Shown here one piece after another: positions 8,256 through 17,494 of a DNA stretch of 64,000 nt. The stretch is from NCBI GenBank assembly GCA_963833675.1, contig CAWHYW010000022.1:124001-188000 (forward strand), in the 5' to 3' direction. The translations under genes and the position numbers were made by a program. Position 1 is the first letter of the stretch. Each line of letters opens with the position of its first letter. The notes under the pieces are model-generated. The model ran no database searches and had not been told where the DNA came from. It was given only the letters and a program-made list of their open reading frames with translations. This DNA comes from DASQDN01 sp963833675. Lineage in GTDB: Bacteria > Acidobacteriota > Terriglobia > Bryobacterales > Bryobacteraceae.

Positions 8256-9345
8256 ATGAAAAGAATTGCAGTTGGCATGATGTTTGCCGCGAGCTTGGCG
8301 CTCTGGCGCGTCAAGGCTGAAAGAGCTCGTGAATATCGAAGGCGTTCGAGAGAATCAACTCGTCGGTTACGGGCTGGTCGTCGGTTTGAACGGCACTGGA
8401 GACCGTCGGCAGACGCTCTTCTCCGCGCAAAGCCTGAGCAATCTGTTGCAGCAGATGGGCGTGACCGTTCCGGCGCAAGCGATGCGCGTGAACAACACCG
8501 CATCGGTTATGGTGACCGCCACGTTGCCCGCTTACGCAAGGCCCGGTGCGCGGATCGATGTAACCGCCGCAGCCATCGGCGACGCGACCAATCTGCAGGG
8601 GGGCCTGCTGGTGATGACAAGCCTTCGAGGCATCGATGGGCAAGTCTACGCCATCGCCCAGGGTCCTTTAGTTACTGGAGGGTTTGTCGCAGGCGGCGGC
8701 GGAAATAAGCAGACCGTCAATCATCCAACTGTGGGTCGCATTGCGAATGGCGCAAGTGTGGAACGCGCCTCGCCTTCAGCCAGCTTCACGGATGTGATTC
8801 ATTTACAGCTCAAGCAGGCAGATTTTACGACGGCTGCCCGTATCGCCGAAGCATTGAATCGTCAGTTCGGCGCCGAAACTCCTCTGGCGCGCGCGCAGGA
8901 TGCCGCTGTAGTTGACGTGGCAATCCCGAAACAGTTCGCATCCCGCGCCACGGAGTTTATCGCATCCATCGAGAGCGTTTCCGTTGAATCGGATCGCGTT
9001 GCTCGCATCGTTGTCAACGAGCGCACCGGAACCATCGTGATGGGCCAGGATATCCAGATCACACCGGTGGCGATCATGCATGGAAATCTTTCGGTTGAGA
9101 TCACAACCTCCTTCGATGTCTCGCAGCCGGCTCCGTTTTCGAACGGAACTACGGAGGTCATTCCTCGCGTCGGCGTCGGTGTCAAAGAAGACAAAGCTCG
9201 GAACGTCATTTTGAAACAGGGCGCGACGGTGGAAGAACTGGTGCGCGCTCTTGGATCGATCGGCGCAACACCGCGTGACGTGATCGCGATTTTACAGAAC
9301 TTGAAGGTCGCAGGCGCGCTTGCGGCAGATGTGGAGCTCATTTAG
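8256..9345 (+). CDS. flgI: FlgI, flagellar P-ring protein (one frameshift)
   Basis: Periplasmic P-ring subunit surrounding the rod. ATG at 8256 gives a signal peptide MKRIAVGMMFAASLAL. After one extra base near 8300 the mature protein reads ASRLKELVNIEGVRENQLVG, YGLVVGLNGTGDRRQTLFSA, then VRVN-type segments. It ends in VILKQGATVEELVRALGSIG, TPRDVIAILQNLKVAGALAA. All are hallmark FlgI. Length of ~360 fits. It follows flgH by 7 bases and precedes flgJ by 3. Confidence 0.93.
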
Positions 9346-9348
9346 AGA

Positions 9349-9659
9349 ATGATTGACAAAGTAGTCAGCTCGATGCCGGCCGATGTGCCGGCTGGTGAAT
9401 AAGGCGAAATTGAAGGATTCCGCCCGTCAGTTCGAGGCGCTGATGATCGGCCAGATGCTCAAGTCTGCTCGTGAATCGGGCGGGAGCTGGTTCGGCGGCG
9501 GCGAGGATGAAGCGTCTTCGACTGCGACCGGCATGGCGGAAGAGCAACTCGCGCAGACACTCGCCACATCCGGTGGGTTAGGTCTAACTGCGATGGTTAT
9601 TCAAGGGACTGGAAAAACAGGAAGGACTGAACGCGGCACAAGAGAAGCGCAAGCCTTAG
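9349..9659 (+). CDS. flgJ: FlgJ-type rod-binding protein, N-terminal domain only (two frameshifts)
   Basis: Rod-cap protein domain: KLKDSARQFEALMIGQMLKS, then MAEEQLAQTLATSGGLGLTA. No muramidase domain is fused, as in many non-enteric FlgJ proteins; a separate transglycosylase gene lies 0.7 kb downstream. The ATG at 9349 gives MIDKVVSSMPADVPAG. One extra base near 9400 and another near 9608 must be removed; the end then reads MVIQGLEKQEGLNAAQEKRK with a stop at 9657-9659. That stop interlocks tail-to-tail with the fliS stop. Without the second correction the frame runs falsely to 10237 through antisense fliS. Confidence 0.85.
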
Positions 9660-10057
9660 AAGCTTGCGCTGATCGGCGCATATGCGGCCGGCTGCTCTTG
9701 CCCACCCACCGTTTCCCACCCATCGAGCAACGTAGACATAAGCCGCTCGACCTCTTCAAACGGAGCGCTCTCCTGATTGATATGTCCGTCCAGCACCCGC
9801 GACACCATGTAGCCGTACAGTTCCGAGAGGTTGCGGCTCACTTCGCCGCCTTGCTGATGATCCAGGCTTGTGAGCAATTCCAGAAATCCTTCTGTCGCCT
9901 TCGAAACTGCCCTGCCGCGACCTTCTATGTCCCCGGTCATTGTGCAATGCCGCGCATCTCCCAGGTTCTCGATGATGAATCGATAGAGCATGCGGACCAA
10001 CTCCATCGGGCTGGCAGTCATCACATTGCTCTCGGCGTATTGTTCGTAGAGGTTCAC
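9656..10057 (-). CDS. fliS: FliS, flagellin export chaperone
   Basis: Cytoplasmic chaperone that keeps flagellin unpolymerised before export. The 133 residues start MNLYEQYAESNVMTASPMEL followed by VRMLYRFIIENLGDA, the FliS four-helix bundle start. The helix SRNLSELYGYMVSRVLDGHI is also typical. It stands alone on the minus strand without fliD or a flagellin gene nearby in the window, and converges on flgJ with interlocked stops. Confidence 0.93.
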   Translation of the reverse strand: MNLYEQYAESNVMTASPMELVRMLYRFIIENLGDARHCTMTGDIEGRGRAVSKATEGFLELLTSLDHQQGGEVSRNLSELYGYMVSRVLDGHINQESAPFEEVERLMSTLLDGWETVGGQEQPAAYAPISASF

Positions 10058-10315
10058 TGCTTTACTTATCGGCAGTTTCGCGCTTTTTTTGAGAGAAAAT
10101 CTTCGAGCTCGGGTACTTCCTCCTTTGAAACCCCTGGTTTTTGCCGTACTCGGTCGCCGCCTGTTTGTTCGGACAATCGGCGATTGAGAAGCAGCGAGCT
10201 TCCGTCCGCCGCCAGGCGCATGTCTCCGGCTCGGTAGCCGGATTCTTCACGATTCCTTGGGCCGAATGCGCTGGCTGCCCCTCCAGCAGTTCAGGCGCAA
10301 GGCGATTGCGATCCA
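10058..10315. other. Intergenic region between fliS and transglycosylase
   Basis: About 260 bases upstream of both divergent genes. No convincing gene is visible; the reading frames on either strand have no recognisable composition. The transglycosylase leader probably lies in the right part, because the frame entering LAAPPAVQAQ is open back to a TAG near 10234, but no start codon is in frame. A further indel here is likely. Confidence 0.45.
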
Positions 10316-10728
10316 ATGCCCGGCGAATCGCTCGACAAGCTCATATCGACCGCGGCGCGAACGCGAAGGTGTCAGCCCCAAACTGGTCCGCGCGCTCGTT
10401 AAGCGCGAGTCGGCTGGCAAACCCTGCGCCGTGTCACCGAAGGGAGCGCAGGGATTGATGCAACTGATGCCCGCGACGCAATCCGATCTGGGAATCAGCG
10501 ATCCCTTTGACGCGGAAGCGAACGTGAACGGCGGAGTCCGATATCTGAAACAGATGCTCGATCGTTATGAAGGCAACACGGCTCTTGCGCTGGCCGCCTA
10601 CAATGCCGGACCGCAACGAGTCACGCCCGGTCCAGGAAGCAAGCTCCCTGATATTCCCGGAGACACAAGCTTACGTTGTCGCGATTCTGGCGGATTTGAA
10701 TGAGGAGAATGAACCCGCTGTAAAGTAG
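10316..10728 (+). CDS. Lytic transglycosylase (SLT domain; start and two frames unresolved)
   Basis: Cleaves peptidoglycan glycan strands. The SLT domain is clear: VRALVKRESAGKPCAVSPKG with the catalytic Glu in KRES, AQGLMQLMPATQSDLGI, NVNGGVRYLKQMLDRYEG, TALALAAYNAGPQRV. An upstream frame reads PMPGESLDKLISTAAR; after a frame change near 10365 the domain begins, and after another near 10650 the end reads PETQAYVVAILADLN to a stop at 10726-10728. A signal peptide should lie upstream but is not resolved. It sits just after the flagellar ring genes, where it could make room for the rod in the cell wall (inference from position). Confidence 0.8.
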
Positions 10729-10732
10729 CGGT

Positions 10733-11465
10733 ATGCCGCAATTGTTCGTAGGAACCTCCGGGTTTGCTTATGCGTCGTGGAAACCGGACTTTTATCCTGC
10801 AAAGCTTCCGGCCAAGCAGTTCCTGCAACATTATGCCGGTCGGCTGAACAGCACGGAGGTTAATTACACCTTTCGTCAACTTCCCAAGTCCGACACGCTG
10901 AAGGCGTGGGTGGAGGCGACGCCGGACAACTTCGTTTTCTCGCTGAAGGCGCACATGCGCCTGACGCACATTCTCAAGCTGAAGGATGCGGCTTCGTTTC
11001 TGGACGTGTTCTTCCGGGCGATCGATCCTTTGCGATCGGCTCGCAGGCTCGGGCCGGTGCTCTATCAGCTGCCGCCGACGTTCAAGTGCGATCTTGCAGT
11101 GTTAAACGAGTTTCTCGCATTGCTTCCGACAGATGTGCGGCATGCATTCGAATTTCGCCATACGTCCTGGCTGCAGGAGGATGTCTACGCGGCCCTCAAA
11201 AAGTACGGCGGCTGCATTATGCTTGGCCGAATCCGAGAAGCTCGTTGTGCCGCAGGTGATCACTGCGCCCTTTGTCTATGCGCGCCTCCGAAAGCCGGAC
11301 TACACCGAGGAGGATCGGCTTGATATTGCGCGGCGCGCGGGCGAAATTCTGGGCGATGGACGCGATCTGTTTGTCTACTTCAAACACGAAGACACTCCCC
11401 AAGGAGCGCTTTACGCCGAAGAACTGTTGGCGAAGAAATCAGTGCTTCTTAAGCAGGTCTTGTAG
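10733..11465 (+). CDS. DUF72 (YecE-like) family protein (one frameshift)
   Basis: Member of the DUF72 TIM-barrel-like family, function not firmly known. Hallmarks: FVGTSGFAYASWKPDFYP at the N-terminus, STEVNYTFRQLPKSDTLKAW, FVFSLKAHMRLTHILKL, then GPVLYQLPPTFKCD and AFEFRHTSWLQEDVY. One extra T near 11218 breaks the frame; beyond it ALCLAESEKLVVP and TAPFVYARLRKPDYTEEDR, DLFVYFKHEDTPQGALYAEE complete the family end. The stop overlaps the Nramp 3' end by 27 bases, tail to tail. Confidence 0.9.
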
Positions 11466-12687
11466 CGAGATTCCCACGAGCCCCACGGTGAGTCCGATCA
11501 TCACCGCAACCGCCGCCCAGGACACGAAATTGTAGACGCGCGAGTTGGTCCAGTCTTTCATCAGGTAAGTTTTGTTGACCAGAATGGTCATGAAGATGAG
11601 CACTAACGGCAGCAGCATGCCATTAATCACCTGCGACCAGAGGATCATATCGACTAACGGAAAGTTCGGAATCAAAACTACGCCCGCGCCGATCGCAATA
11701 AGAAGCGTGATCAGCCAGTAGAATACGGGAGCTTCTTTAAAACTTCCGATTCACGCCGGATTCGAATCCCAATCCTTCGCACACCGAGTAAGCGGTGGAG
11801 AGCGGCAGAATGCAAGCCGCAAATACAGAAGCATTCAGCAGGCCGGCGCAGAACAACAAATATGCGTACTGCCCGAACGGCTTCAATGCCAGCGCGGCAT
11901 CGGTAGCATCAGTAATATCCTTAGCTCCATTCGAGTAGATCGCCCCGGCGCACGCGACAATGATGAAGAATGCGATAACCGACATCACGATGCACCCGAC
12001 AACCACCTCGATGCGTGACTCGGCGTATTCTTTGGCAGTGATCCCCTTCTCCACAACAGCAGCCTGAAGAAAGAACTGCATCCACGGGGCAACGGAAGTG
12101 CCCACCATGCCGATCAGCATCGTGATGTAGCCGGTATCCAGCATCAGCACCGGCTTCACGCTGTACAAGGCCGCTTCCTTCCAATCAGGCTTCACCAGAA
12201 TGCCCGAAATCAGATACGTGACATACAGCGAACACGCAAACAGAAATACTTTCTCGATGCGCTGATAGTCGGTCTTCAGAATCAAAAACCAGACGCCAAT
12301 CGCGGCAACCGGAACCGAAGCATATTTCGAGACATGAAACAGCTCCAGCGAGCTTGCGACACCGGCAAAATTCGCCATGACGTTGGTGACATTGGCGAGC
12401 ACCAGCAGAGCCATTACGAAAAACGTCGTGCGAAGACCGAATTCTTCGCGTATCAGGTCGGAAAGCCCTTTGCCGGTGACAGCCCCCATGCGAGAACACA
12501 TCTCCTGGGTAACGATCAGCAGGAGCGTAATCGGAAGCAGCGTCCAGAGCGGCAGGTAACCGTATTTCGCTCCAGCCTGCGAATACGTGAAAATGCCGCC
12601 CGCGTCATTATCGACGACAGCCGTGATGAAACCAGGACCAATTACCGAGAAGAAGACCAGGATGTGATAGCGCAGCCGTTTCAGCAT
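11439..12687 (-). CDS. Nramp-family metal transporter with altered metal site (one frameshift)
   Basis: Multi-helix inner-membrane transporter of the Nramp/MntH superfamily, ~415 residues after removing one extra base near 11738 (the join reads RSFKEAPVFYWLITLLIAIG). TM1 has GPGFITAVVDNDAGGIFTYS, where the usual DPGN metal motif is DAGG: the Asp is kept and the Asn is Gly. TM6 reads GTSVAPWMQFFLQAA, where the usual MPH becomes APW: the metal-binding Met is Ala. Loss of the Met is a feature I recall for the Nramp-related Mg2+ transporter clade. The gene begins 3 bases after an MgtE-type sensor gene, which also points to Mg2+ rather than Mn2+/Fe2+ as substrate. Fold is secure; substrate is inferred. 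Confidence 0.88.
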
Positions 12688-12690
12688 CCG

Positions 12691-13935
12691 CTATTTCTGC
12701 CTCAACACTGAGATGATGTCATCCGCAGTGATGACACCCGCTAGCCTGAGCTCCTCGTCCACCACAGGCAGCGTTAGCACATTGTATTTATCGAACAATT
12801 CCGTTACGCGATTTTCGGATTCCGATACCGTTACACGGATCAGCGTTTCTGAACTGAGATCCTTCAGCGGTCCAGCGCCAGGGGCAATAAATAGACGCGC
12901 GAGCGGAACCGCCCCGGTCAGCCGCTCGTCCGCGTCAACCAGGAAAATCGTATTCAGCGATTCGAGAAGTTCCTCGTTGCTCCGAAGGGCTTCGATCGCG
13001 TCCTGCACCGTCGCCCCGTCCGGAAGCGCTACATACTCCGTATTCATCAGGGCGCCGGCAGTGTGGTCGCGATGCTCGATAAGCTCACTTACCTCCGACT
13101 TGGACTCTTCCGTGAGCTCTTCCAGAATTTCGTTGGAAGTCTCTTCTTCAAGCTCAGCAAGAACGTTGGCCGCCTCATCGGGTGACATCTCTTCGATAAT
13201 CTCGGCTGCTCGCTCCGTCTCCAGCGATTCAAGAATGCTGGCCTGGACATCCATATCCATCTCGGACAGAGCTTCCGCGGCAACTTCCGCGTCGATGGTT
13301 TCGATGATCGCCTCACGATCATCGGGACTGAGTTCTTCTACGATGTCAGCCAGGTCGGCCGGATGCATCTTCTCGAGCGCCTGGTTCGAGATGTTGAGTC
13401 TCAATCTGCGCTGCGGGTCCGGCTCGACAATGTTGCAGTACTCCCAACTGATAGAGTTCGGCGCAATCGGCTTCTGTATCCAACGTACCCAGGACACCGG
13501 TACCACACCTTGCAGCAGCCGGCGGACGATGCTCCGCATGCCGATATCGACTTCGAGCACGTTCAACTGGTCATAGCCCTCCGCGTGCTTGATTTGGAAC
13601 GTTACATCGGTAACACGAACCACCTTTCGGCCGAGCGAATCGATAATCTGCTGATCGAGCAGATCTCGGGCGATCCGTAGCATGTACTCGTCCGAATGAT
13701 AAGGTGTGAGCTTCTCGTCTTTAAGGAAGATGCCCTCGAGAGAAATGGAGCGGACCTGATCGTAATGGATGCTGAGCCACGCCCAGCCACCGCCTACCAG
13801 GAAGCGATCGATTCGCGTGGGGTTAATGATAGGGACAAGCGCTGCGTCTTTGACACGGCCGATCTTGCGCCCCCGGGTATCGAATACCGGGAGCCCGATG
13901 AGTTCGGTGCAGTAAAGCACTTCTTCGGAAGCCAT
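12691..13935 (-). CDS. Soluble PRC-barrel / MgtE_N / CBS-pair protein (Mg2+-sensor-like)
   Basis: The 414-residue cytoplasmic protein has no membrane helix. Residues ~8-75 and ~92-150 look like two PRC-barrel units (GLPVFDTRGRKIGRVKDA; QIIDSLGRKVVRVTDV). Residues ~186-285 are an MgtE N-domain superhelix of repeated LSPDDREAI / MSPDEAANVLAELEEE units. Residues ~290-414 are a CBS pair (HTAGALMNTEYVALPDGATV; LTLPVVDEELRLAGVITADD). In MgtE these last two parts sense cytoplasmic Mg2+ and gate the pore; here the MgtE pore is absent and an Nramp-type transporter follows after 3 bases. A role as regulatory subunit of that transporter is inferred. The acidic repeats suit divalent-ion binding. No frameshift is seen. 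Confidence 0.9.
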   Translation of the reverse strand: MASEEVLYCTELIGLPVFDTRGRKIGRVKDAALVPIINPTRIDRFLVGGGWAWLSIHYDQVRSISLEGIFLKDEKLTPYHSDEYMLRIARDLLDQQIIDSLGRKVVRVTDVTFQIKHAEGYDQLNVLEVDIGMRSIVRRLLQGVVPVSWVRWIQKPIAPNSISWEYCNIVEPDPQRRLRLNISNQALEKMHPADLADIVEELSPDDREAIIETIDAEVAAEALSEMDMDVQASILESLETERAAEIIEEMSPDEAANVLAELEEETSNEILEELTEESKSEVSELIEHRDHTAGALMNTEYVALPDGATVQDAIEALRSNEELLESLNTIFLVDADERLTGAVPLARLFIAPGAGPLKDLSSETLIRVTVSESENRVTELFDKYNVLTLPVVDEELRLAGVITADDIISVLRQK

Positions 13936-13988
13936 CGAGAACCGTCCATATCTTCGTCATCAAAGGCCATTGCGGCCACTTACTCATC

Positions 13989-15469
13989 TTATTGCAGCTT
14001 GCTCTTCAATAGTTCATTTACTGTCGCCGGATTCGCCTGGCCGCGTGAAGATTTCATCACTTGTCCGACAAGAAAACCGATAACTGTGGTCTTCCCGCCT
14101 TTGTACTGCTCTACCTGCTTGGGGTTAGCGGCCAGCACATCATCGATGATCTTTTCGAGCGCGCCCGTATCGCTGATCTGCTTGAGACCTTCCCGCTCCA
14201 TAATCGCTCGGGCGCCTTCGCCGCCGGAGTACATCTTGGGGAAGATTTCTTTGGCAAGCTTTCCGGTAAGTTCGCCTTTGCCGATCAATGCAATCAGCTC
14301 ACCCAATTTCTCGGCTGAGACTGGAGAATCCGAATAGTCTTTGTTGTCGGCTTTCAACGCCGCCGCGAGATCTCCCATCACCCAATTTGCGGCTGTCCTG
14401 GGGTCGCCGGAAGCCGAGGCAACCTTCTCGTAATATTCGGAGATCGCGCGCGAGGCGGTCAGGACATCGGCATCGTATTCACGCAATGCCGAACTCTTCG
14501 ATAAAGCGGGCCCTCTTCTCCTGAGGAAGCTCGGGGACTTCAGCCTTCACCCGAGCCAGCCAGCTCGTCGCTGATTCGCAAGGGGACCAGATCGGGTTCA
14601 GGAAAATACCGATAATCATGAGCGTGCTCCTTGCTGCGCATGCTGACGGTTTCACCCGAGTCCGGGTTGTATAGTCGCGTCTCCTGAACGACCTTGCCTC
14701 CGCTTTCAATCAGCGCGATCTGACGCTGTATCTCGTGATCCAGAGCCAGTTTCAAAAATCGAAAGGAGTTCAGGTTCTTTACTTCCGCTTTCGTTCCGAG
14801 CTTCTCGGCGCCTCGCAACCGCACTGAGACGTTGGCATCGCAGCGCAGATGACCTTTTTCCATATCGCAACTGGAAACATCGATGAATTGGAGGACCTGT
14901 TTCATCTCGGTCAAGTATGCGTACGCCTCATCCGAGCTGCGCATGTCGGGTTCACTCACAATCTCGATTAGCGGCGTGCCGGAGCGGTTCAGATCCACGT
15001 ATGAATATCGTTCTGAATCTTTGAATCCGTCGTGGATGCTCTTACCGGCGTCGTCTTCCATGTGGACGCGGGTCACTCCGATCTGTTTGGCCGTGCCGTC
15101 GATTGTGATCGTCACAGTACCGTGCTCCGCGACTGGCTGATCGTACTGGGATATCTGATAGCCCTTGGGCAAGTCCGGATAGAAGTAATTCTTTCGAGCG
15201 AACCGCGAGAACGAGTTTACTTTACATCGAAGCGCCAGCGCCGCCTTGATCGCCATGTCCACAGCCTGTTTATTTAGCACCGGCAATGCCCCAGGAAGTC
15301 CGAGACAAACCGGGCACACGTTCTGATTCGGCGGAGCGCCGAAGCTCGTCGGACAGGCGCAGAAAATCTTGGTGCGCGTCGCGAGTTGGACGTGTACTTC
15401 GAGCCCGATTACGGGCTCATACTTCGCCAACACTTCGGGCGGCAGTGGCGCAGCCATGGTTGAGGACAT
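13989..15469 (-). CDS. gatB: GatB, Asp/Glu-tRNA amidotransferase subunit B (two frameshifts)
   Basis: Subunit of the GatCAB complex that amidates Asp-tRNA(Asn)/Glu-tRNA(Gln). Signatures: YEPVIGLEVHVQLATRTKIF, PNQNVCPVCLGLPGALPVLN, RKNYFYPDLPKGYQISQYDQ, MEKGHLRCDANVSVR and HDYRYFPEPDLVPL. The frame breaks near 14560, continues as WLARVKAEVPELPQEKRARF, and breaks again near 14490 before the C-terminal YqeY-like tail (GDPRTAANWVMGDLAAALKA). Two breaks in an essential gene argue for sequence error. The start is ATG at 15469 (GGAG very close) or 15457. gatA/gatC are not adjacent. Confidence 0.93.
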
Positions 15470-15629
15470 TACTCCGATTATAGGAGACGGGGATTTTACC
15501 GAACCCGCCGAGGGTAACGCGGGTATCACTCCCCGCATTTGTTTCATTGTACCCAAAGGCCTCCGCTGCTATATTTCTCACAGCGCCCTTTCCTGGAATG
15601 GTGAAAGCAACTTTGCGTTGATTGTAAAT

Positions 15630-16481
15630 ATGAGCTTCCGTACTCTTGCATGTCTCGGGTTATTTGCCGTTTGTCTCGCGGCACAGAATGCCCCTTCTCC
15701 GGCGGCCCACCGCTCCGTTAAGGAATTGGAGAGCAGGGACATCAAGCTTGGTGAAGACGAGCCTGGCTGCAAGGATTCGGCGTTGCTGGCAAGAATACCA
15801 GGATGCAGCATCATCCAGTGCGACACGAAAGAAGCGGACACGCTTGAAATTCAAGTAGGCATGAGCACGGATGGAGCAGTGCAAAAGGAATCGATGGATG
15901 GCGCCACCGAGGTGATCTATTATCTGTGCCCGTCCAAAGTTTCACTGCCGCACATCACGAAGGTTTCTGACACGACGCTTGCAAAATCCGGATACAAAAT
16001 CGTTTTCAACGGCAAAGATGACGACGATCAGCCGTTAGTGACTGCTCTGAAAGACACCCGGTGGCTGCAGATCTCCACATACATGTACAACGAATACACG
16101 GCCTATGTCTTGTCCTCGGTGAAGGTGGCGCCGGAGTCGCAAGCTACCTCAGAGGCGCTCGCCGACGACATGGTGAAAAATGGCCGCGTGACGCTGCAGG
16201 GGTTCAACTTCGATAAAGAGAAGTTTGATATGCCCGTCGATGCAGACAAGGTCCTGGCGGAGGTCGCGAGTCTTTTAGTTCGCCAACCGAACTGGAAGAT
16301 CTGTGTGGAAGCCCACAGCGGCGATGGCGCGGATCGCCCGGCGAATGTCGCGCTCTCGCAAAAGCGCGCTTCTGCGGTTGCAACGTGGCTGATGGACCAC
16401 GGTATCGATAAATCGCGAGTTTCCATCCAGGGCGTCGGCGATGCCGATTCAAGCCAACGGATCGAGCTCGTCCGGTTTTGA
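15630..16481 (+). CDS. OmpA-like peptidoglycan-associated secreted protein
   Basis: The 283 residues begin MSFRTLACLGLFAVCLAAQ, a signal peptide with the LAAQ cleavage-type end common in this replicon. The middle domain (residues ~35-180) has two Cys pairs and is not recognised. The C-terminus is an OmpA domain: VTLQGFNFDKEKFDMPVD, ADKVLAEVASLLVRQPNW, HSGDGADRPANVALSQKRAS, VATWLMDHGIDKSRVSIQGV. This part should bind peptidoglycan in the periplasm. Divergent from gatB by about 160 bases. No ribosome site is evident before the ATG, but the leader fits well. Confidence 0.85.
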   Translation: MSFRTLACLGLFAVCLAAQNAPSPAAHRSVKELESRDIKLGEDEPGCKDSALLARIPGCSIIQCDTKEADTLEIQVGMSTDGAVQKESMDGATEVIYYLCPSKVSLPHITKVSDTTLAKSGYKIVFNGKDDDDQPLVTALKDTRWLQISTYMYNEYTAYVLSSVKVAPESQATSEALADDMVKNGRVTLQGFNFDKEKFDMPVDADKVLAEVASLLVRQPNWKICVEAHSGDGADRPANVALSQKRASAVATWLMDHGIDKSRVSIQGVGDADSSQRIELVRF

Positions 16482-16577
16482 TGCAGTCTTTTCCTCTAAC
16501 CTGCGCGTCTATCTACTGAGCGTTCGGAGCCTGCGCTCCAGGCTTATCTTTTATTCTCAGAAGGTTACAATTAAACT

Positions 16578-17417
16578 ATGCGCAAATTGATGCTCGCGCT
16601 CCCCGTGTATTGCGCCGTCCTCGCCGCACAAAATCCGACCGATGTCTTCGATAAAGCGCCGCCGCAGGTTGATAATGCCCTCCGTGAACGTGTTTCGAAG
16701 TTCTTTCAAGCTCACGTAGAAGGCAAATTTCGGGCCGCGGAAGAAGTGGTCGCTGACGACAGCAAGGACTACTTCTACAACATGGAGAAGCAGCACTATC
16801 TGGGCTACGAGATCGAACGTATCAACTACACCGATAACTTCACCAAAGCCACGGTAGTTACGGCCGTCGAAGTCGAATGGCGCTCACCGCGTATCGGCGT
16901 CATGCGCGTGAAGCCACCGATGACGAGTCTTTGGCGTCAGGAGAAGGGGAACTGGTATTGGTACGTCGTTCCTGCCAAGGATTGGGATACTCCTTGGGGC
17001 AAGATGCATCCAGGCGCTGATACCGCACAGCAGCAACAAATGGCAGCTCTTTTCAAAGGTGTCAGCGTGCAAGACGTAACCCGGCAAGTTGCCATCGATA
17101 AAGATGCGCTGACGCTTAGCGGTTATCAGCCTTCGAATGGTGAGGCCATCATCGCCAACAGCCTGCCTGGCGAGATCAACCTCCGCATGGAAGCCCCGCC
17201 GATCAATGGCATGGAGATCAAGCTCGACAAAACGGTGTTAAAGAGCGGTGAACAGGCCAAACTCAGCGTCCATTACGATCCTCCGACGAAGGAGCCGAAA
17301 CCGGCGTCTGAAATTGCCATTCATGTCGAGCCGACTGGTCAGGTTTTCAATATCAAACTGACCTTCGACATTCAGCCGGAACTGAAAAGACTTCTACCCA
17401 AAGAGCTTCAGAAATAG
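16578..17417 (+). CDS. Secreted protein of unknown function
   Basis: 279 residues with signal peptide MRKLMLALPVYCAVLAAQ. The N-terminal half (ALRERVSKFFQAHVEGKFRA, AEEVVADDSKDYFYN) resembles an NTF2-like/SnoaL-type accumulation domain in pattern. The C-terminal half (residues ~190-270) looks like an all-beta domain with LKSGEQAKLSVHYDPPTKEP, similar to DUF1573-type domains. I do not recognise the family with certainty. It shares leader style with the OmpA-like gene 96 bases upstream and ends at a strong terminator. Confidence 0.72.
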   Translation: MRKLMLALPVYCAVLAAQNPTDVFDKAPPQVDNALRERVSKFFQAHVEGKFRAAEEVVADDSKDYFYNMEKQHYLGYEIERINYTDNFTKATVVTAVEVEWRSPRIGVMRVKPPMTSLWRQEKGNWYWYVVPAKDWDTPWGKMHPGADTAQQQQMAALFKGVSVQDVTRQVAIDKDALTLSGYQPSNGEAIIANSLPGEINLRMEAPPINGMEIKLDKTVLKSGEQAKLSVHYDPPTKEPKPASEIAIHVEPTGQVFNIKLTFDIQPELKRLLPKELQK

Positions 17418-17430
17418 AATCCATCTCGCA

Positions 17431-17472
17431 ACAGAAAGGCCCGCCGGCTTTAACACCGGCGGGCCTTTCTGT
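17431..17472. terminator. Bidirectional hairpin terminator
   Basis: A perfect 17-base-pair stem (ACAGAAAGGCCCGCCGG with CCGGCGGGCCTTTCTGT) around an 8-base loop, followed on the plus strand by TTTTG. It lies 13 bases after the stop of the plus-strand secreted-protein gene and 22 bases beyond the stop of the converging 1132-residue gene, so it can serve both. Confidence 0.9.
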
Positions 17473-17494
17473 TTTGTTGGTTAGGAAGTCCGGC

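Noticed and set aside
9383..10237. A long C-terminal extension of FlgJ (to 284 codons)
   Set aside because: Beyond ~9608 it is antisense to fliS. Removing one base gives a natural FlgJ end at 9659 interlocked with the fliS stop.
15369..15629. An N-terminal extension of the OmpA-like protein overlapping gatB
   Set aside because: A clean signal peptide starts at 15630; the extension is antisense to gatB.
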